Part shown: piece after piece, positions 23,406 through 33,599 of the stretch | Layout: the number at the start of each line of letters is the position of its first letter | Position numbering within the stretch: position 1 is the stretch's first letter | Assembly: GCF_030867095.1 (NCBI RefSeq) | Contig: NC_081837.1 | Coordinates: 15,270,501 to 15,334,500, forward strand | DNA length: 64,000 bases | Direction: 5' to 3' | From: Alligator mississippiensis | Lineage: Eukaryota; Chordata; Crocodylia; Alligatoridae | The notes under the pieces: generated by a model | Told to the model about the DNA's origin: nothing | Databases searched by the model: none | Seen by the model: the letters and a program-made list of their open reading frames with translations, nothing else | Made by a program: the position numbers and the translations under genes

Positions 23406-26400
23406 CTTTGAAGTGAAGCAAAAAAATAATTAGATAGATTCATTTTGACAAAGAAATACACTTATAGTTTTGAGTTCATAGGACAGTTCACACTGAACAA
23501 GCCATTTGGAATCCTTTTCTGCACAACTGCTGATGTCCAGCATGATAGATAATATTAAACATGTGATGCACCGTCACTACATAGTAATTCAGTTAAGCTC
23601 TTTGATGGATGAAATCCCTTCAGCCTTTGTTGTCAAGACTGACATTTTTGCTTTTGAATTTTAGAAGAAAACTTTCCCTTTCCACTTTGGATAAGGAGCA
23701 CTGATGGAAAATAATTATAATAAACATATTGGACAGGTTAAGGAAAGTTTTGTAATGCAGAAGTGATTCCTGAAACTCTTCTATTCCAGTCTGACAATTT
23801 TGTGCCATTTTTCATGCATGGACTTAACATTTTCCAGGATTACTTTTTAGTTTTATTGTGCTACTAGAAAATTACCCATCATGAATGATGGAGGGCAGGG
23901 AACAGAGTACTACCACCCAGCATCCCGTGGGGGCCCTGCCACCAGAAGCCCCCTCTTCCCCTTCCTCTCTGCCGGCTGTTGCTTGAAGGGGAAGGGGAAG
24001 GGGAAGGGGAGGGGAGGCGGCACAGCTCAGCGGCTTCCTTGCACCCTCTGGCTGTAACGCTTTGGGCCCTCGCAGCCAATTGGCACATGCCTTCTCGAAG
24101 GCACAGGTGCAGTTGGCCCAGAGTGTTATGGACAGACAGACTAAGGCTTTTATTATATTAGAATAAACATTTATAGCCTTTCCGTAGAATATAGCAATCG
24201 ACACTATCAGACCTCTATGATTCAGACAATGTCTTTTCCTCTACGTTCCTTAAAGTTAGTCATTGCTAGTGGCAGGTTTGAAACTCCCGTAGTAAAGCCA
24301 AGTTAAAAAGGGATTTTTGAGAAGGTCTCTCTCTCATGCATGCAGTCATCTTCCTCCATCAGAAAAGCTGGGGGATGATTTGCTTCTCACAATGTGCAAC
24401 TCAGAGCAATTCCTTTGGAATCAGTTATAGTGGGGTGAAACAAATTAAAAGAGGAGCATCACGTTGTTTCATTTGTAATTCATCTGTTTCCAGCTCCATG
24501 AAGCAATGTATTCTCCTGAGGACCAAGTAGCCTCAAATAATTTTTATATAAAAGTATCTGCATTACCTTTAAACTAGCTTCGCCAGGGGATGGGGCCACA
24601 GGGGAAACGATGACACTTCCCAGCCACGACAGGTGACGAGCACAAAAAGTACCCAGGTAAGTGGCAGGGGTCCAGATAGTCCTGGGTTCAGGGGGGCGAA
24701 GCATACACCCATAGGAGCCCTTAAATGCCTCTACACTAATGCACATAGTATGGGGAACAAGCAGGAGGCACTTGCCCTCCTGCTAGCTAACACAAACCCG
24801 GACATAGTGGGACTCACTAAAACATCGTGGGATTCAACCCATGACTGGGTGGCAAACACCAAGGGCTACAGACTGTACAGGAGGGATAGAACAGGGAGGA
24901 AAGGCAAGGGTGTGGTGCTCTACATCAAAGAGCAATACATATCCTCAACAAACAGCATGGGGTTAGATGAGGGGCAGACTGAAGTGCTCTGGGTCAGAAT
25001 ACAAGAGAGTCGGGGGGAAAGGGACTTCACAGTGGGGGTCTACTACAGACCACCCAACCAAGCGAAAGAGCTGGACCGGGAATTCTCAGGTCAGTTCACG
25101 GAGACAGTTAAGTCAAGGAACGTGGTCATCATGGGTGACCTAAACTATCCAGACATGTGCTGGGAAGAGCAGTCAGCCAGGTCTGACCGCTCATGTAGGT
25201 TCCTAGCCGAGATACAGGACCTCCACCTAACCTAGGAGGTGCACGGCCCACTAGGGGAAATGCCTTGCTGGACCTGGTCCTGGCCACATGCGACGACCTG
25301 GTGACGGGTCTGTGGGTCCTTGACCGCCTGGGGGATAGCGATCATCGCCTGCTGGAATTCACCATCCAGCGCAGGGCGTCAAAGGCCTGCAGCAAGGCAG
25401 CAGCTCTGGACTTCAGGAGGGCCGATTTCAATGAATTAAGGAGATTAGTCAGGGAGGCACTGAGGTCCCAGAGAGGAGCGGAGCTGGTAGTCCAAGAGGA
25501 GTGGTCGTTCCTTAAGGAGACGATACTCCGAGCCCAAAGGGCGACAATCCCAATGCGAGTCAAAGGGGGCAAGAGTGCTCAAAAGCCCTCATGGCTCACC
25601 AAAGGCATTCAGGAACGTCTGAAAGCTAAAAAGGAAGCGTACACGCAGTGGAAGGGAGGGGCCATCACCAAGGAACATTACACTTCCATTGCTCGAGACT
25701 GTAGAGGGGCTGTTAGGAAGGCTAAGGCGGACACAGAACTGGGACTAAACAACAAGAAATCCTTTTTTAAATAGGAAGTAAGAAAGAGGCACCGGGTAAT
25801 GTGAGGCACCTGCACGACACGCTTGGCAATCCGGTGGTTGCACCAGATGATAAAGCTGACCTCTTTAACAAAAATTGTTTGCCTCCATATTTCTGAGCAG
25901 GGACCAGGGCATCTCCCCCACCCTGAATCCCAGACTGACTCAAGAGAGGCACAAGTGGGCCCAGGGTCAGAGAGGACCTGGTCAGGGAACTTCTGGTGGG
26001 ACTGCACATCTTCAAATTGGCAGGTCCAGATGATCTCCACCCAAGGGTGTTGAGGGCATTGGCAGAGGTCATTGTGGGACTCCTGGCACAGCTCTACAAG
26101 CACTTGTGGTGCCCTGGCAAGGTGTCAGAGGACTGGAAAAGGTCCGATGTGGTCCCCATTTTCAAAAAAGGGAGGAAGGAGGACCTAGGAAACTATAGGC
26201 CTTTTAGTCTTACCTCAGTCCTGGGGAAGCTCTTTGAGAAAATTATCCAGCAGCACATCTGGGAAGGACCAGCAGGGGCGAAGTTGCTCAAGGGTAACCA
26301 GCATGGGTTCGTTAGGGGCAGGTCGTATCAGACCAACCTGGGTGCCTTCTACGACCAGGTCACAAAATCCTTGGATGCCAGTGTCTCCAGAAAGACTACG

Positions 26401-29038
26401 TCCACTGTCTTTAGGAAGGCCTTCGACACTGTCTCTCACCCCACTCTCATCAAAACATTAGACTACTGTGGCGTCGATGCCTACACACTCAGATGGGTCA
26501 CAAATTGGCTGGAGGGCCGCACCTAGAGAGTGGTAGTGGACGGGTCATTTTTGACCTGGAGTGATGTGGGCAGTGGGGTTCCCCAGGGCTTGGTCCTCAG
26601 GCCCGCACTGTTCAACATCTTCATCAGCGACTTGGACAAAGTGGTGAAAAGCACCTCGTTCAAGTTCACGGATGACACTAAGATGTGAGGAGAGGTGGGC
26701 ACGTTAGGAAGAAGGGACAGGCTACAACTAGACCTGGACAGGTTACAAGGGTGGGCAGATGAGAATAGGATGAGTTTCAATATTGACAAATGCAAGGTAC
26801 TGCACCTGGGGAAGAAGAACCAGCAGCAGACCTACTACACGCTGGGGAACTCCCTTCTTGTCAGTGCAGAGGCAGAAAAGGACCTTGGAGTCATTATTGA
26901 GGATGCGGTCAGTAGGGCCAACTGCACCTTGTCATGTATCCAAAGATGCATCATGAGTAGGTCCAAGGAGGTGATCCTCCCCCTCTATGCGACACTGGTC
27001 AGGCTGCAGTTGGACTACAGCATCCAGCTCTGGGCGCCGCACTTCAGGAGGGATGTGGACAGCATCGAGAGGGTCCAGAGGAGGGCCACTCGCATGATCA
27101 GGGGGCAGCAGGGCAGACCCTACGAGGAGAGGCTATGGGACCTGAACCTGTAGGCTGAGAGGGGATCTGGTGGCCATCTATGAACTTACCAAGGGGGACC
27201 AGCGGGGAGTGGGAGAGACCCTGTTCCCCCAAGCACTACCAGGAGTAACTAGGAATAACGGCCATGAGTTGACTGAGAGTAGGTTCAGGCTGGACATCAG
27301 GAGGCACTACTTCAAAGTCAGGGCAGCTAGGATCTAGAACCAACTTCCAAGGGAAGTGGTGCTCGCTCCTACCCTGGGGGTCTTCAAAAGGAGGCTAGAT
27401 AATCACCTAGCCGGGGTTGTTTGACCCCAGCATTCATTCTTGCCCATGGCAGGGGGTGAGACTTGATGATCTGCTCAGGTCCCTTTCGACCCTACCAGCT
27501 ATGAAACAAACATGAAACCTTTTAAACACAAGGAAGATATTTTCTGATTTCAATGAGGTCCTTTTCTTTTGCCTATAAAATTCTGATTTAAAACCTCACT
27601 AAAACAATTTGTAAAGAGATAAGACAGAAGGACCATAAAAAGTAAGAAGCTCTCAAGCAAACTGAAGAAGTGCAGTTTAATCAGGAACTTTTTACTTGGT
27701 TCTGACTGGGATTCAATGAATAACCTTGTGCAAATCACTCAAATGCTTCTCCCATCTGTAAGATGGCTATAACATGTATACAGATGGACTGAGAGAAATC
27801 AAATTGTTCAGGTCTGTAAAACCCTCTCATCAAGTACAAAGGACTATAGAAGTGCAAAGGTCATGAAAAATGATCAGCTTCTGAATAAAAGTGTGTTGGT
27901 AAAATACAGGATTTAAATGAACATTTTTACCTCCTTACCCAAGGAGGGACTTTCTGAATCCACAGCACGGCCAGGCTTGCGATGTGCAACCAGGAGACGC
28001 TGGCTGTCCAGTGACTGCTGCTGCTGCACGGAGCAGGAGGACCAGGCGTCATCTTCCTCAAGGTGACCGGGCAGGTCCGGGCTGACAAGGATTACACCAC
28101 CACGGGCGTCTTGCATCAGAGCTGGCCAGCACCACTCAAACCTCGGAAAGCAGATCAGCGACAAATGGGAAGCTGGCAAACTCGAAGCAGAGCTGTCCTT
28201 TGGCTCTTTTACCTTTCAAAATAGATATAGTTTAGGGGGGGATTTTTTTTAACTCCTCAAACGCAAGCTTTAAAGTTTCCCCTACAAACATTAGTAACCT
28301 TCTTGTCGACCTGGCAAACTGCAAACCTTTTTGTGCTACATGAAGCCGGGGAGAAAGGAGAGCAGAGATTTCTTCTGCCCGTCCCAATGATTACAGCACA
28401 GGTCACTCAGCGCTGAGGAGAAAGGCTGCAGAAAGGAGGGCGAGTTTAGACGCAGGGTTTGTGTCGGGACGTCTTCTGCTCGACCCCCCCCCGCACCGCA
28501 GGACAGACCCAGCCGTGCCCCGAGACCGGGCGGCTGCTGCAGCTCCCCGCCGACACCGACCGCTGCACGGGCAAGAAACGGGGAGGGGGGGCGGGGGGCT
28601 GCCGGCTGCCCTTGTGCAGCACACCTGGGGCCGCGTCCGGGGCCAGAGGAAAGGCGACGCGGGCCCCGGCGCCTCCCCCCGCCCGGGCCCGGGCCCGCCG
28701 CCCGCACTTGGGGTCGCCGCCGCAGTCCCACAGCTCCCGGCGGCAGCCCGCGCCCCTCCCGCCCAGGTCCGGCTGCTCCAGCTCCAGCTCCAGCTCCAGG
28801 GCCCTGCGGGCGGAGCCGGGCCCGGCCGTGAGGCGCCCTGGGGTTGGGGGTCCCGCCCGCCTCGCCTGAGCCCCCGCGTGGGCACGTGGCCACCCGCGCC
28901 CTCGGCGCTCGCCCGCACCAAGCTGGCCAGGACGCTCCTCCCGGCCGGCGGCGCCGGCGTTAGAGCCCGGCCCGGCCCGGCCCCCAGGGCCCCGCTCACC
29001 TCGCTCGGGCCCACGAGCAGGACCTCTGCCCGCAGCAT
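23257..29038 (-). CDS. IFT22: IFT22 (RABL5) intraflagellar transport GTPase, five coding exons
   Basis: IFT22 is a Rab-like small GTPase that joins the IFT-B complex and is needed for cilium assembly. The reconstructed product is about 188 residues, against 185 in human, and collinear with it. It starts MLRAEVLLVGPSE (human MLKAKILFVGPCE). The switch region ELWDCGGDPK matches ELWDCGGDAK; then come CWPALMQDARGGVILV, LLVAHRKPG, LNKLKLIQSSLEEDPEDVQM and the end EETSIIT (human EEMSIIT). Exons: 29038-29000, about 28945-28866, 28803-28708, 28141-27939 and 23405-23257; four of the five have clear edges and matching phases. Exon 2 starts at an unresolved acceptor and has GRS where the P-loop should read GK[ST]. 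A CpG island and an X-box precede the gene, and COL26A1 diverges from it. Confidence 0.93.
23850..24172. repeat. unnamed repeat with (GGGGAA)n core, in IFT22 intron 4
   Basis: It is a GC-rich island in AT-rich intron with a GGGGAA run at about 23986-24015. The right edge reads 'ggacagacagactaaggc' then 'ttttattatattaga', resembling 3' ends of RTE-type non-LTR elements seen in reptiles (from memory, weak). It shows no reverse transcriptase. Confidence 0.3.
24565..27520 (+). mobile_element. CR1 LINE, near-complete ORF2, inside IFT22 intron 4
   Basis: Antisense to IFT22. ORF2 opens near 24690. Endonuclease: KCLYTNAHSMGNKQEAL, then YRRDRTGRKGKGVVLYIKEQ, then GDLNYPDMCWEEQSARSD, then LGDSDHRLLEF. 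Reverse transcriptase: NYRPFSLTSVLGKLFEKII at about 26190-26245, GNQHGFVRGRSYQTNL at 26293-26340, FRKAFDTVSHPTL at about 26410-26448, and a catalytic block near 26650-26680 read as FTDDTKM instead of FADDTK. The C-terminal domain contains YSIQLWAPHFRRDVDSIERV. The 3' end has 'ggtgagacttgatgatctgc' and a tail near 27510. Several stops and frameshifts are present (breaks near 25233, 25774, 26524 and 26687), so it is inactive. Confidence 0.93.
27695..27790 (+). mobile_element. MIR SINE fragment
   Basis: The words 'accttgtgcaaatcactcaa' and 'atctgtaagatggctataa' match the conserved MIR 3' half (gaccttgggcaagtcactt; atctgtaaaatggggataa). It is old and short, within IFT22 intron 4. Confidence 0.55.
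27939..28141 (-). CDS. IFT22: IFT22 coding exon 4
   Basis: It opens after TTTCCGAG and encodes FEWCWPALMQDARGGVILV...WSSCSVQQQQSLDSQRLL, aligning with human FESCWPALMKDAHGVVIVF...WYSCFVQQPSLQDTQCML. It contains the G4-like region as AHRKPG (human AHHKPG). It ends at TTGG before donor GTAAGG (27938-27933), phase 1. Confidence 0.93.
28708..28803 (-). CDS. IFT22: IFT22 coding exon 3 with LE-codon repeat
   Basis: It follows a CCCGCAG acceptor (AG at 28805-28804), starts in phase 2, and encodes ALELELELEQPDL...GAGCRRELWDCGGDP. Human has ILEFENPHV...GTGCEFELWDCGGDA. Four CTGGAG units at 28776-28799 replace the human LEFENPH stretch. It ends GACCCCAA before donor GTGCGG; the split codon becomes K with the first base of exon 4. 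Confidence 0.9.
28866..28945 (-). CDS. IFT22: IFT22 coding exon 2 (5' edge uncertain)
   Basis: It encodes GRSVLASLVRASAE...VPTRGLR, aligning with human GKTVLANFLTESSD...SPTQGVR. The 3' edge is set by alignment: CTCAG is followed by GCGAGG, a GC-type donor, and the phase-2 join to exon 3 restores GLRAL. The 5' edge at 28945 is a guess from reading frame, because no AG lies at the right place. The P-loop lysine position is AGG (Arg). Confidence 0.7.
29000..29038 (-). CDS. IFT22: IFT22 coding exon 1
   Basis: It encodes MLRAEVLLVGPSE, matching the human first exon up to the middle of the P-loop. It ends GAG followed by a consensus donor GTGAGC at 28999-28994 (phase 0). The ATG at 29038 is chosen because it aligns exactly with the human start. 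Confidence 0.9.
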
Positions 29039-29053
29039 CGCCCCGCGCCGGCG

Positions 29054-29066
29054 GCTGCCTGGCAAC
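29054..29066 (-). promoter_or_regulatory. RFX-type X-box of IFT22
   Basis: On the minus strand the sequence is GTTGCC-A-GGCAGC, two inverted half sites one base apart, against the vertebrate RFX consensus GTTGCCATGGCAAC. It lies 16 bases upstream of the ATG. RFX factors drive many IFT genes through such boxes (family knowledge); binding here is inferred. Confidence 0.6.
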
Positions 29067-29175
29067 CAGAGCCGCTGCCCAGGGCGGAACGTGATTGGGG
29101 CGGACCGGGTCACGTGCTGTAGGGCTCGCCCCGCCCCTTTGCTCTCTCTCGGCCCCCCCCAGCCGCGGCTCTCCC

Positions 29176-31642
29176 ATGTGCGCCGCTTTTGCGGGGTGTA
29201 CGGTAATTACCGTATTCGCTCGCTCACTTCAACTCTTGTGCGAGACTTTGAGGCAGCTCCGTGCTGCGGCAGTCACTCCCACTTCGGGGCCTTTTTTAAA
29301 AATTCCTTTTTTTTTTACATTTTCTGTATTTCAACTCAGATTAGCCAAAACAAATGGCAGATCCATGACTCAGTCCAGAACCAAGAACTCCGCCTGCCCC
29401 CAGAGGTTGGCACTGTTGGCAGGACCACAGCGGTGGTAAGTAGGGAGCTCCCACAGGTGGCCATGGCACTTGGTAGCAGGGGTGAGGTGGTGAGCACTGA
29501 CCGCCCGCAGGCGCTGCCAGCGCTGTCAGTGACAGCTCTTCCCAGGGTGCACCGCCACGCTCAGGGTGTGCACGCGCACCCGCTATGCATCGCTGCTGTC
29601 CATAACTGTAAGTGGCCCTACTACCCACAAACATCCCTCACCCCCATCCCGGGCTTCAGATGTTTCCAAAACCTTAGACGGGCATCCTACAGCCCAGAGG
29701 CTTGCACCTTCGTATGACTGCCGACCTCCAAATAAAGAAATGCTTCAGCTTTGACAACTCGCTTCTCATTCACTGGCAAGTTACAGTGAGCAATATATAG
29801 TAAATAAGAAGATGACTTATTTGCATACTTACTTGCACGTTCATTTGCTTATTTTTTCAGCGTACAATAGTTTTTCAGCAAATACGACAATTTGGAGTTT
29901 CCAAGACGATAATTTCATATTTAAGACGTGGCACCGCTGCCGAGGGCGGCTGTCCCCGTTGGAGCTCAGGGCAGGTCCGTGCACAAAGGTGCTCGCAGGC
30001 GGCTGTAGCTGACCCCTCTCCTCCGGCCTGCGCGGGCGCCTCTGTGGCCAGCGGGCATCCTGCTCCAACCTCAGGTTGTTTTCTTTATCGAGTCCAGGAG
30101 CTGATTTCTTCTCAGTTAGGCAGCGCCTTCCTCCTTCTCCCTAGTTACGGTTAAAGCATCTACGAAGATGGAAGGAGGTGCGGGAAGCAGGGCCCCCGGG
30201 GCAGGGCACTAGCCACAGCTGCAACCAGGAAACTGGGGGGAATCTTTTCCTCTGCTATCGGCGACTGACCACACTTAGCCTCAGCTCTCCAGTCCATAAA
30301 AGCCAGGCTAAGCAAGACTTTCCAGGTGATGAACACATCCTAATACTGAGATGCACTCAGGTGTGACACTAATGAGAGACATTTAGATACTCGGGAGAGA
30401 TGGTAAGAGCAGGAGCTGCACAAGGACTTTTGCCGCTGTAGGCAAAAATATTTTGCTGCCCATCCTAACGTACCTGGGGCCTGGGCAAGGCAGGCATCAG
30501 ACAGAGCCCCAGAGCAGTGGCTTGGCAGTGCTGGAGCTGCCCTGCCCACTTCTGCCCATGCCCAGACACCCATGGGGCTTCCAGTGAGCATGTGCCAGGT
30601 GTGCGTATGCCATTTTTGCTGCTCCAGGTGGCTACCTGTGCTACCTGGCCAGTTATGCTGTCCCTGGGTGAGAGATGCATTTCTCTGGGGTAGTTGTCTA
30701 AACATCAACTCCACAACCCACTTGAGACACCAACGTGACTGCTGAAGAGGCAAGTTCTGAAAACTTAGTAAGGCTTTCTAGAAAGATCCGGAGACTTTTT
30801 AAAATCCTAGCATATAAATACGAACATCTGGCAGACAGATGTGCTGCTTCAGAGTTGTTTAGTGCCCAGGTACAACAGCAGTTTTAGACAAGCTTTCAAA
30901 TGGGGCCTTTAGGCGCTACCATAATATAAATGTTTATTACTAGTACCCCTAATAAATGTGAACCAGAATTGCTTTGCTGCCACTGAGGGGGCAGAGTCTT
31001 TCTATCAGTCTGCAGACTTTTATTTGCTGTCTCACTCACTACATAAAGGTGGTTTAGGACTGTTTAGTGTTCCAGTGGCATGGTGACATTCTATGTTTAA
31101 AGCACCAGAAACAATCCATTGTTTCTATAATGATTTATGAAATAGGTAATGCAAGAAAGCCAGCTGTCTATTCTGTTGTAGCGGATTAGGATGCATTTTA
31201 CTACTTTGGGAAACCTATTTATCAACCTGCACCAATTTTACAAATAAAAAGGTCTGCTTGTAATTAATTCATTCTGTTGTAAGACCGCTTTCCACATACC
31301 AGAGCTACTTTTTTTAGAGAAAAGATGGAAGGGGTGGCCCAGAGAGAAAAAATGAGAACAACCTTGGGCTTATTTAAATGGCCATGTAACCATTGCCATG
31401 CCTAGCACTGCATAAAAAGAAACATGATATAATTGGTCCTGTTGTGAATGGTAGCACAGGGAAGTAAAAAAAAGTTAACAGCAAAGTTGTTTAAATCTTG
31501 TTTCTGCATCTAAACAAATAGCAAGGGTGGATTTTGAAAATCAAATAAGTTGCCCAATATGGTTTTGTATATGTAGAAGTTAGCTATGAGAGGGTAAGGG
31601 GGTCATATATGTTTAGGGTAGAATTCTTAAAAGCATATTTGC
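29176..31642. other. intergenic, no gene recognised
   Basis: Upstream flank of IFT22. A smaller GC-rich patch lies at about 29925-30065. 29280-29330 is T-rich. A possible fragment of the dispersed repeat of 31643-31740 ('acaagctttcaaatg') lies near 30890. No exon was found. Confidence 0.4.
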
Positions 31643-31740
31643 AAGAGGCAAGGATTTCTTAGGGTGATATCTTTTATTGGACAAACTGCAGTTGGAATAG
31701 AGTTAGACAAGCTTTCAAATGCAAGACATCCTTGCCTCTT
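31643..31740 (-). repeat. dispersed 'AAGCTTTC/AATAAAAGATATC' repeat, copy 4 (short)
   Basis: On the minus strand it reads 'tttgaaagcttgtctaac' and 'ccaataaaagatatcaccc', collinear with the copy at 63330-63428 and with the minus strand of the copies at 42660 and 43079. It is bounded by a perfect 13-base inverted repeat, AAGAGGCAAGGAT (31643-31655) and ATCCTTGCCTCTT (31728-31740). Confidence 0.6.
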
Positions 31741-32329
31741 GGATAATTCCTGGACCATTACAGTTACATCAGTCAGATACTAAAAGCATAAGTGTGATTT
31801 AGGAGTTTATGTGCTTAAACCCAGAATTGAAAGTGGGAGTTTGGTTTCCCTGTCACCTAGGGAACATTGCAAAGGTACCTTAGTCAAGTATTTTAGATGT
31901 TAATAACATGCATCAGTCGAGTATAAATAAATCAGATGAGTTACTGATGTAGTGTTCCCTGAAACTGCATACTGGTTGCTCAATAAAACCATTGTATTCC
32001 ATTATTTAAAACTCTGCTAGCGTACAATGGTGTGGTAATTCTAGCAGTAAACAAGCAAGGACTGTTTCCAGACTGGGAGTGGATGGCTCAAAGGATTTAC
32101 AATGGGCTATATTTCTTTCCTGTATTAAGTGATTTGTTTTGAACAAGCCTGGTTTGGTCGTGAGCAGAAGTTATAATCAGATGTTTGATAGCTTACATTT
32201 GCTTCCTGGTGGGCTACATCAAAAAGGGGAAAAATTCCAGAACTACATTTGGCAACTTCAGTTTATGAATACGGTTTCAAGGAAACTGTAGCTTCTAGGT
32301 TCTTTGTCCTACTAGAAATCACCCTAAAA

Positions 32330-33303
32330 CTGGGGCTGGCAACCCCTGGCATGCATGCCATTAGAGGCACATGGAGACAGTTTTCCTGGCACGCTGGGAG
32401 GCATGCAAAGAAATTGTTTAATTTTTTTTTTTAAGTTGCTGCTCTGGGCTTTCCTGTGCAGCCACAAGTCCTAGAGCCAAGACAACACAGGCAGGGAGGC
32501 TGACTGTGTTCACTGCCCCTCACTCCCAGGCTGCACCCTCCAGCCTGGCTGGCCCCTGGAGGGAGCTGTGGGTGGACAGGGCTGGGGCTGGGGCAGGCGC
32601 TGCGCAGGGTCGGTGCCCTGGGGGTTTCCAGTGGATGGCAGAGCCCTGGGACCAGGCAGGCAGATGCCCTGCCCTGTCCTACCCGGGAAAAACTGGGGTG
32701 CTGAGTGCCGGGGACAGGCAGTCGGGACCAGGTCTGGGCAGCATGGGGGGAGGCGCCACGGGCAAGCCAGCCTAGTTGGGCCCTTAGGAAGCTGGGGGCT
32801 GGGCGGGGAGGTGGCCCCGGGGCTCTGCAGGCTCGAGCTGTGGTAGGTGGGCAGGCGGGGGTACCCAACAGCACTCGTGGTGGGGCCTGGCCTGGCCTGT
32901 GCGGCCCCGCAGGGATGGGCTGCAGCCACCCTGCGCATGTGGGGATGGTGCCTGGCTGGGGCAGGATGCCGGGCTCGGGGGGCTTCCCTCTCTGGAATCA
33001 GCCTTTCTGCACGCTGAGCACAGTGCAAGCAGGGCAGAGCTGTCCCCGGTGCAAGGGCATGGCTGCAGGAGCCTCCTGGAGCCTGGGAATAGCTACCATG
33101 GCTGCCTCAACCAGCCCAGGTCCAGGCCTTGCCCACCCGCAGCTCCCGTTAAGGGGCCAGGGCTGGGGCAGACATTGCACAGAGCCGCTGCACTGCAGGC
33201 TCCCGGCAGTTTCGTTTTTGTGGCGTGCCGCCACTCTGGCACCTTACAAGGTAGACACTGTGTTTTTTTCGGCACTCTGGCCAAAGAACGTTGCCTACCC
33301 CTG
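32330..33303. mobile_element. 974-bp non-autonomous hAT element with perfect 8-bp target duplication
   Basis: The left end is CTGGGGCTGGCAACCCC and the right end GTTGCCTACCCCTG, giving imperfect terminal inverted repeats. CCCTAAAA occurs exactly on both sides (32322-32329 and 33304-33311). Subterminal words 'ggcatgc' and 'tggcacgctgg' are answered near the right end by 'tggcgtgccgcc'. The interior is GC-rich without transposase motifs. Confidence 0.8.
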
Positions 33304-33599
33304 CCCTAAAAGGTTATGTTGAGACATCATACTGGGATCAGCATGGAGAATCTTGCACTATGGCTGCCTAAATTACAGAGAGAGGATTTTGATCCCCACG
33401 TAGGTCAAAATAGGCCACTATGTTAAAAGCAGCACTGATACATAATGCTAGTTGTCTTCTGAAGAATAAATTTCTCCCTTGTGTATCATCTGTCCCTTTG
33501 GAGAGTGATACAGGTCTTGAAGGAAAAAAATAATCAAAAGTATGGAAGCAAATGGAGAATGGGTTAAAATTCAATATGGTAAATAGTGTCAGATTAATT

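Larger units (their letters stand above)
28450..29175. promoter_or_regulatory. CpG island over the IFT22 promoter and first three exons
   Basis: The region is extremely GC- and CpG-rich compared with its AT-rich surroundings. It covers coding exons 1-3 and about 140 bases upstream of the ATG. Visible on the upstream side are GC boxes ('ccgcccc' near 29130), an inverted CCAAT box (ATTGG near 29094) and a CACGTG E-box at 29111-29116. No TATA box was seen, as is usual for a housekeeping ciliary gene. Confidence 0.8.

Noticed and set aside
28446-29177. Reading the IFT22 5' region as one unspliced minus-strand protein
   Set aside because: Uninterrupted reading inserts low-complexity residues into the P-loop and changes frame relative to the IFT22 homology; the exon model matches human IFT22 block by block.
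28461-29717. 418-codon plus-strand open frame across the CpG island
   Set aside because: It is antisense to IFT22 exons 1-3, has the Arg/Pro/Ala-rich composition of GC-rich shadow frames and shows no domain.
29199-29890. A DNA element with ends resembling 'accgtattcgctc' and 'gcaaatacgacaat'
   Set aside because: The inverted similarity is only about 8 bases with mismatches and no target duplication; probably chance.
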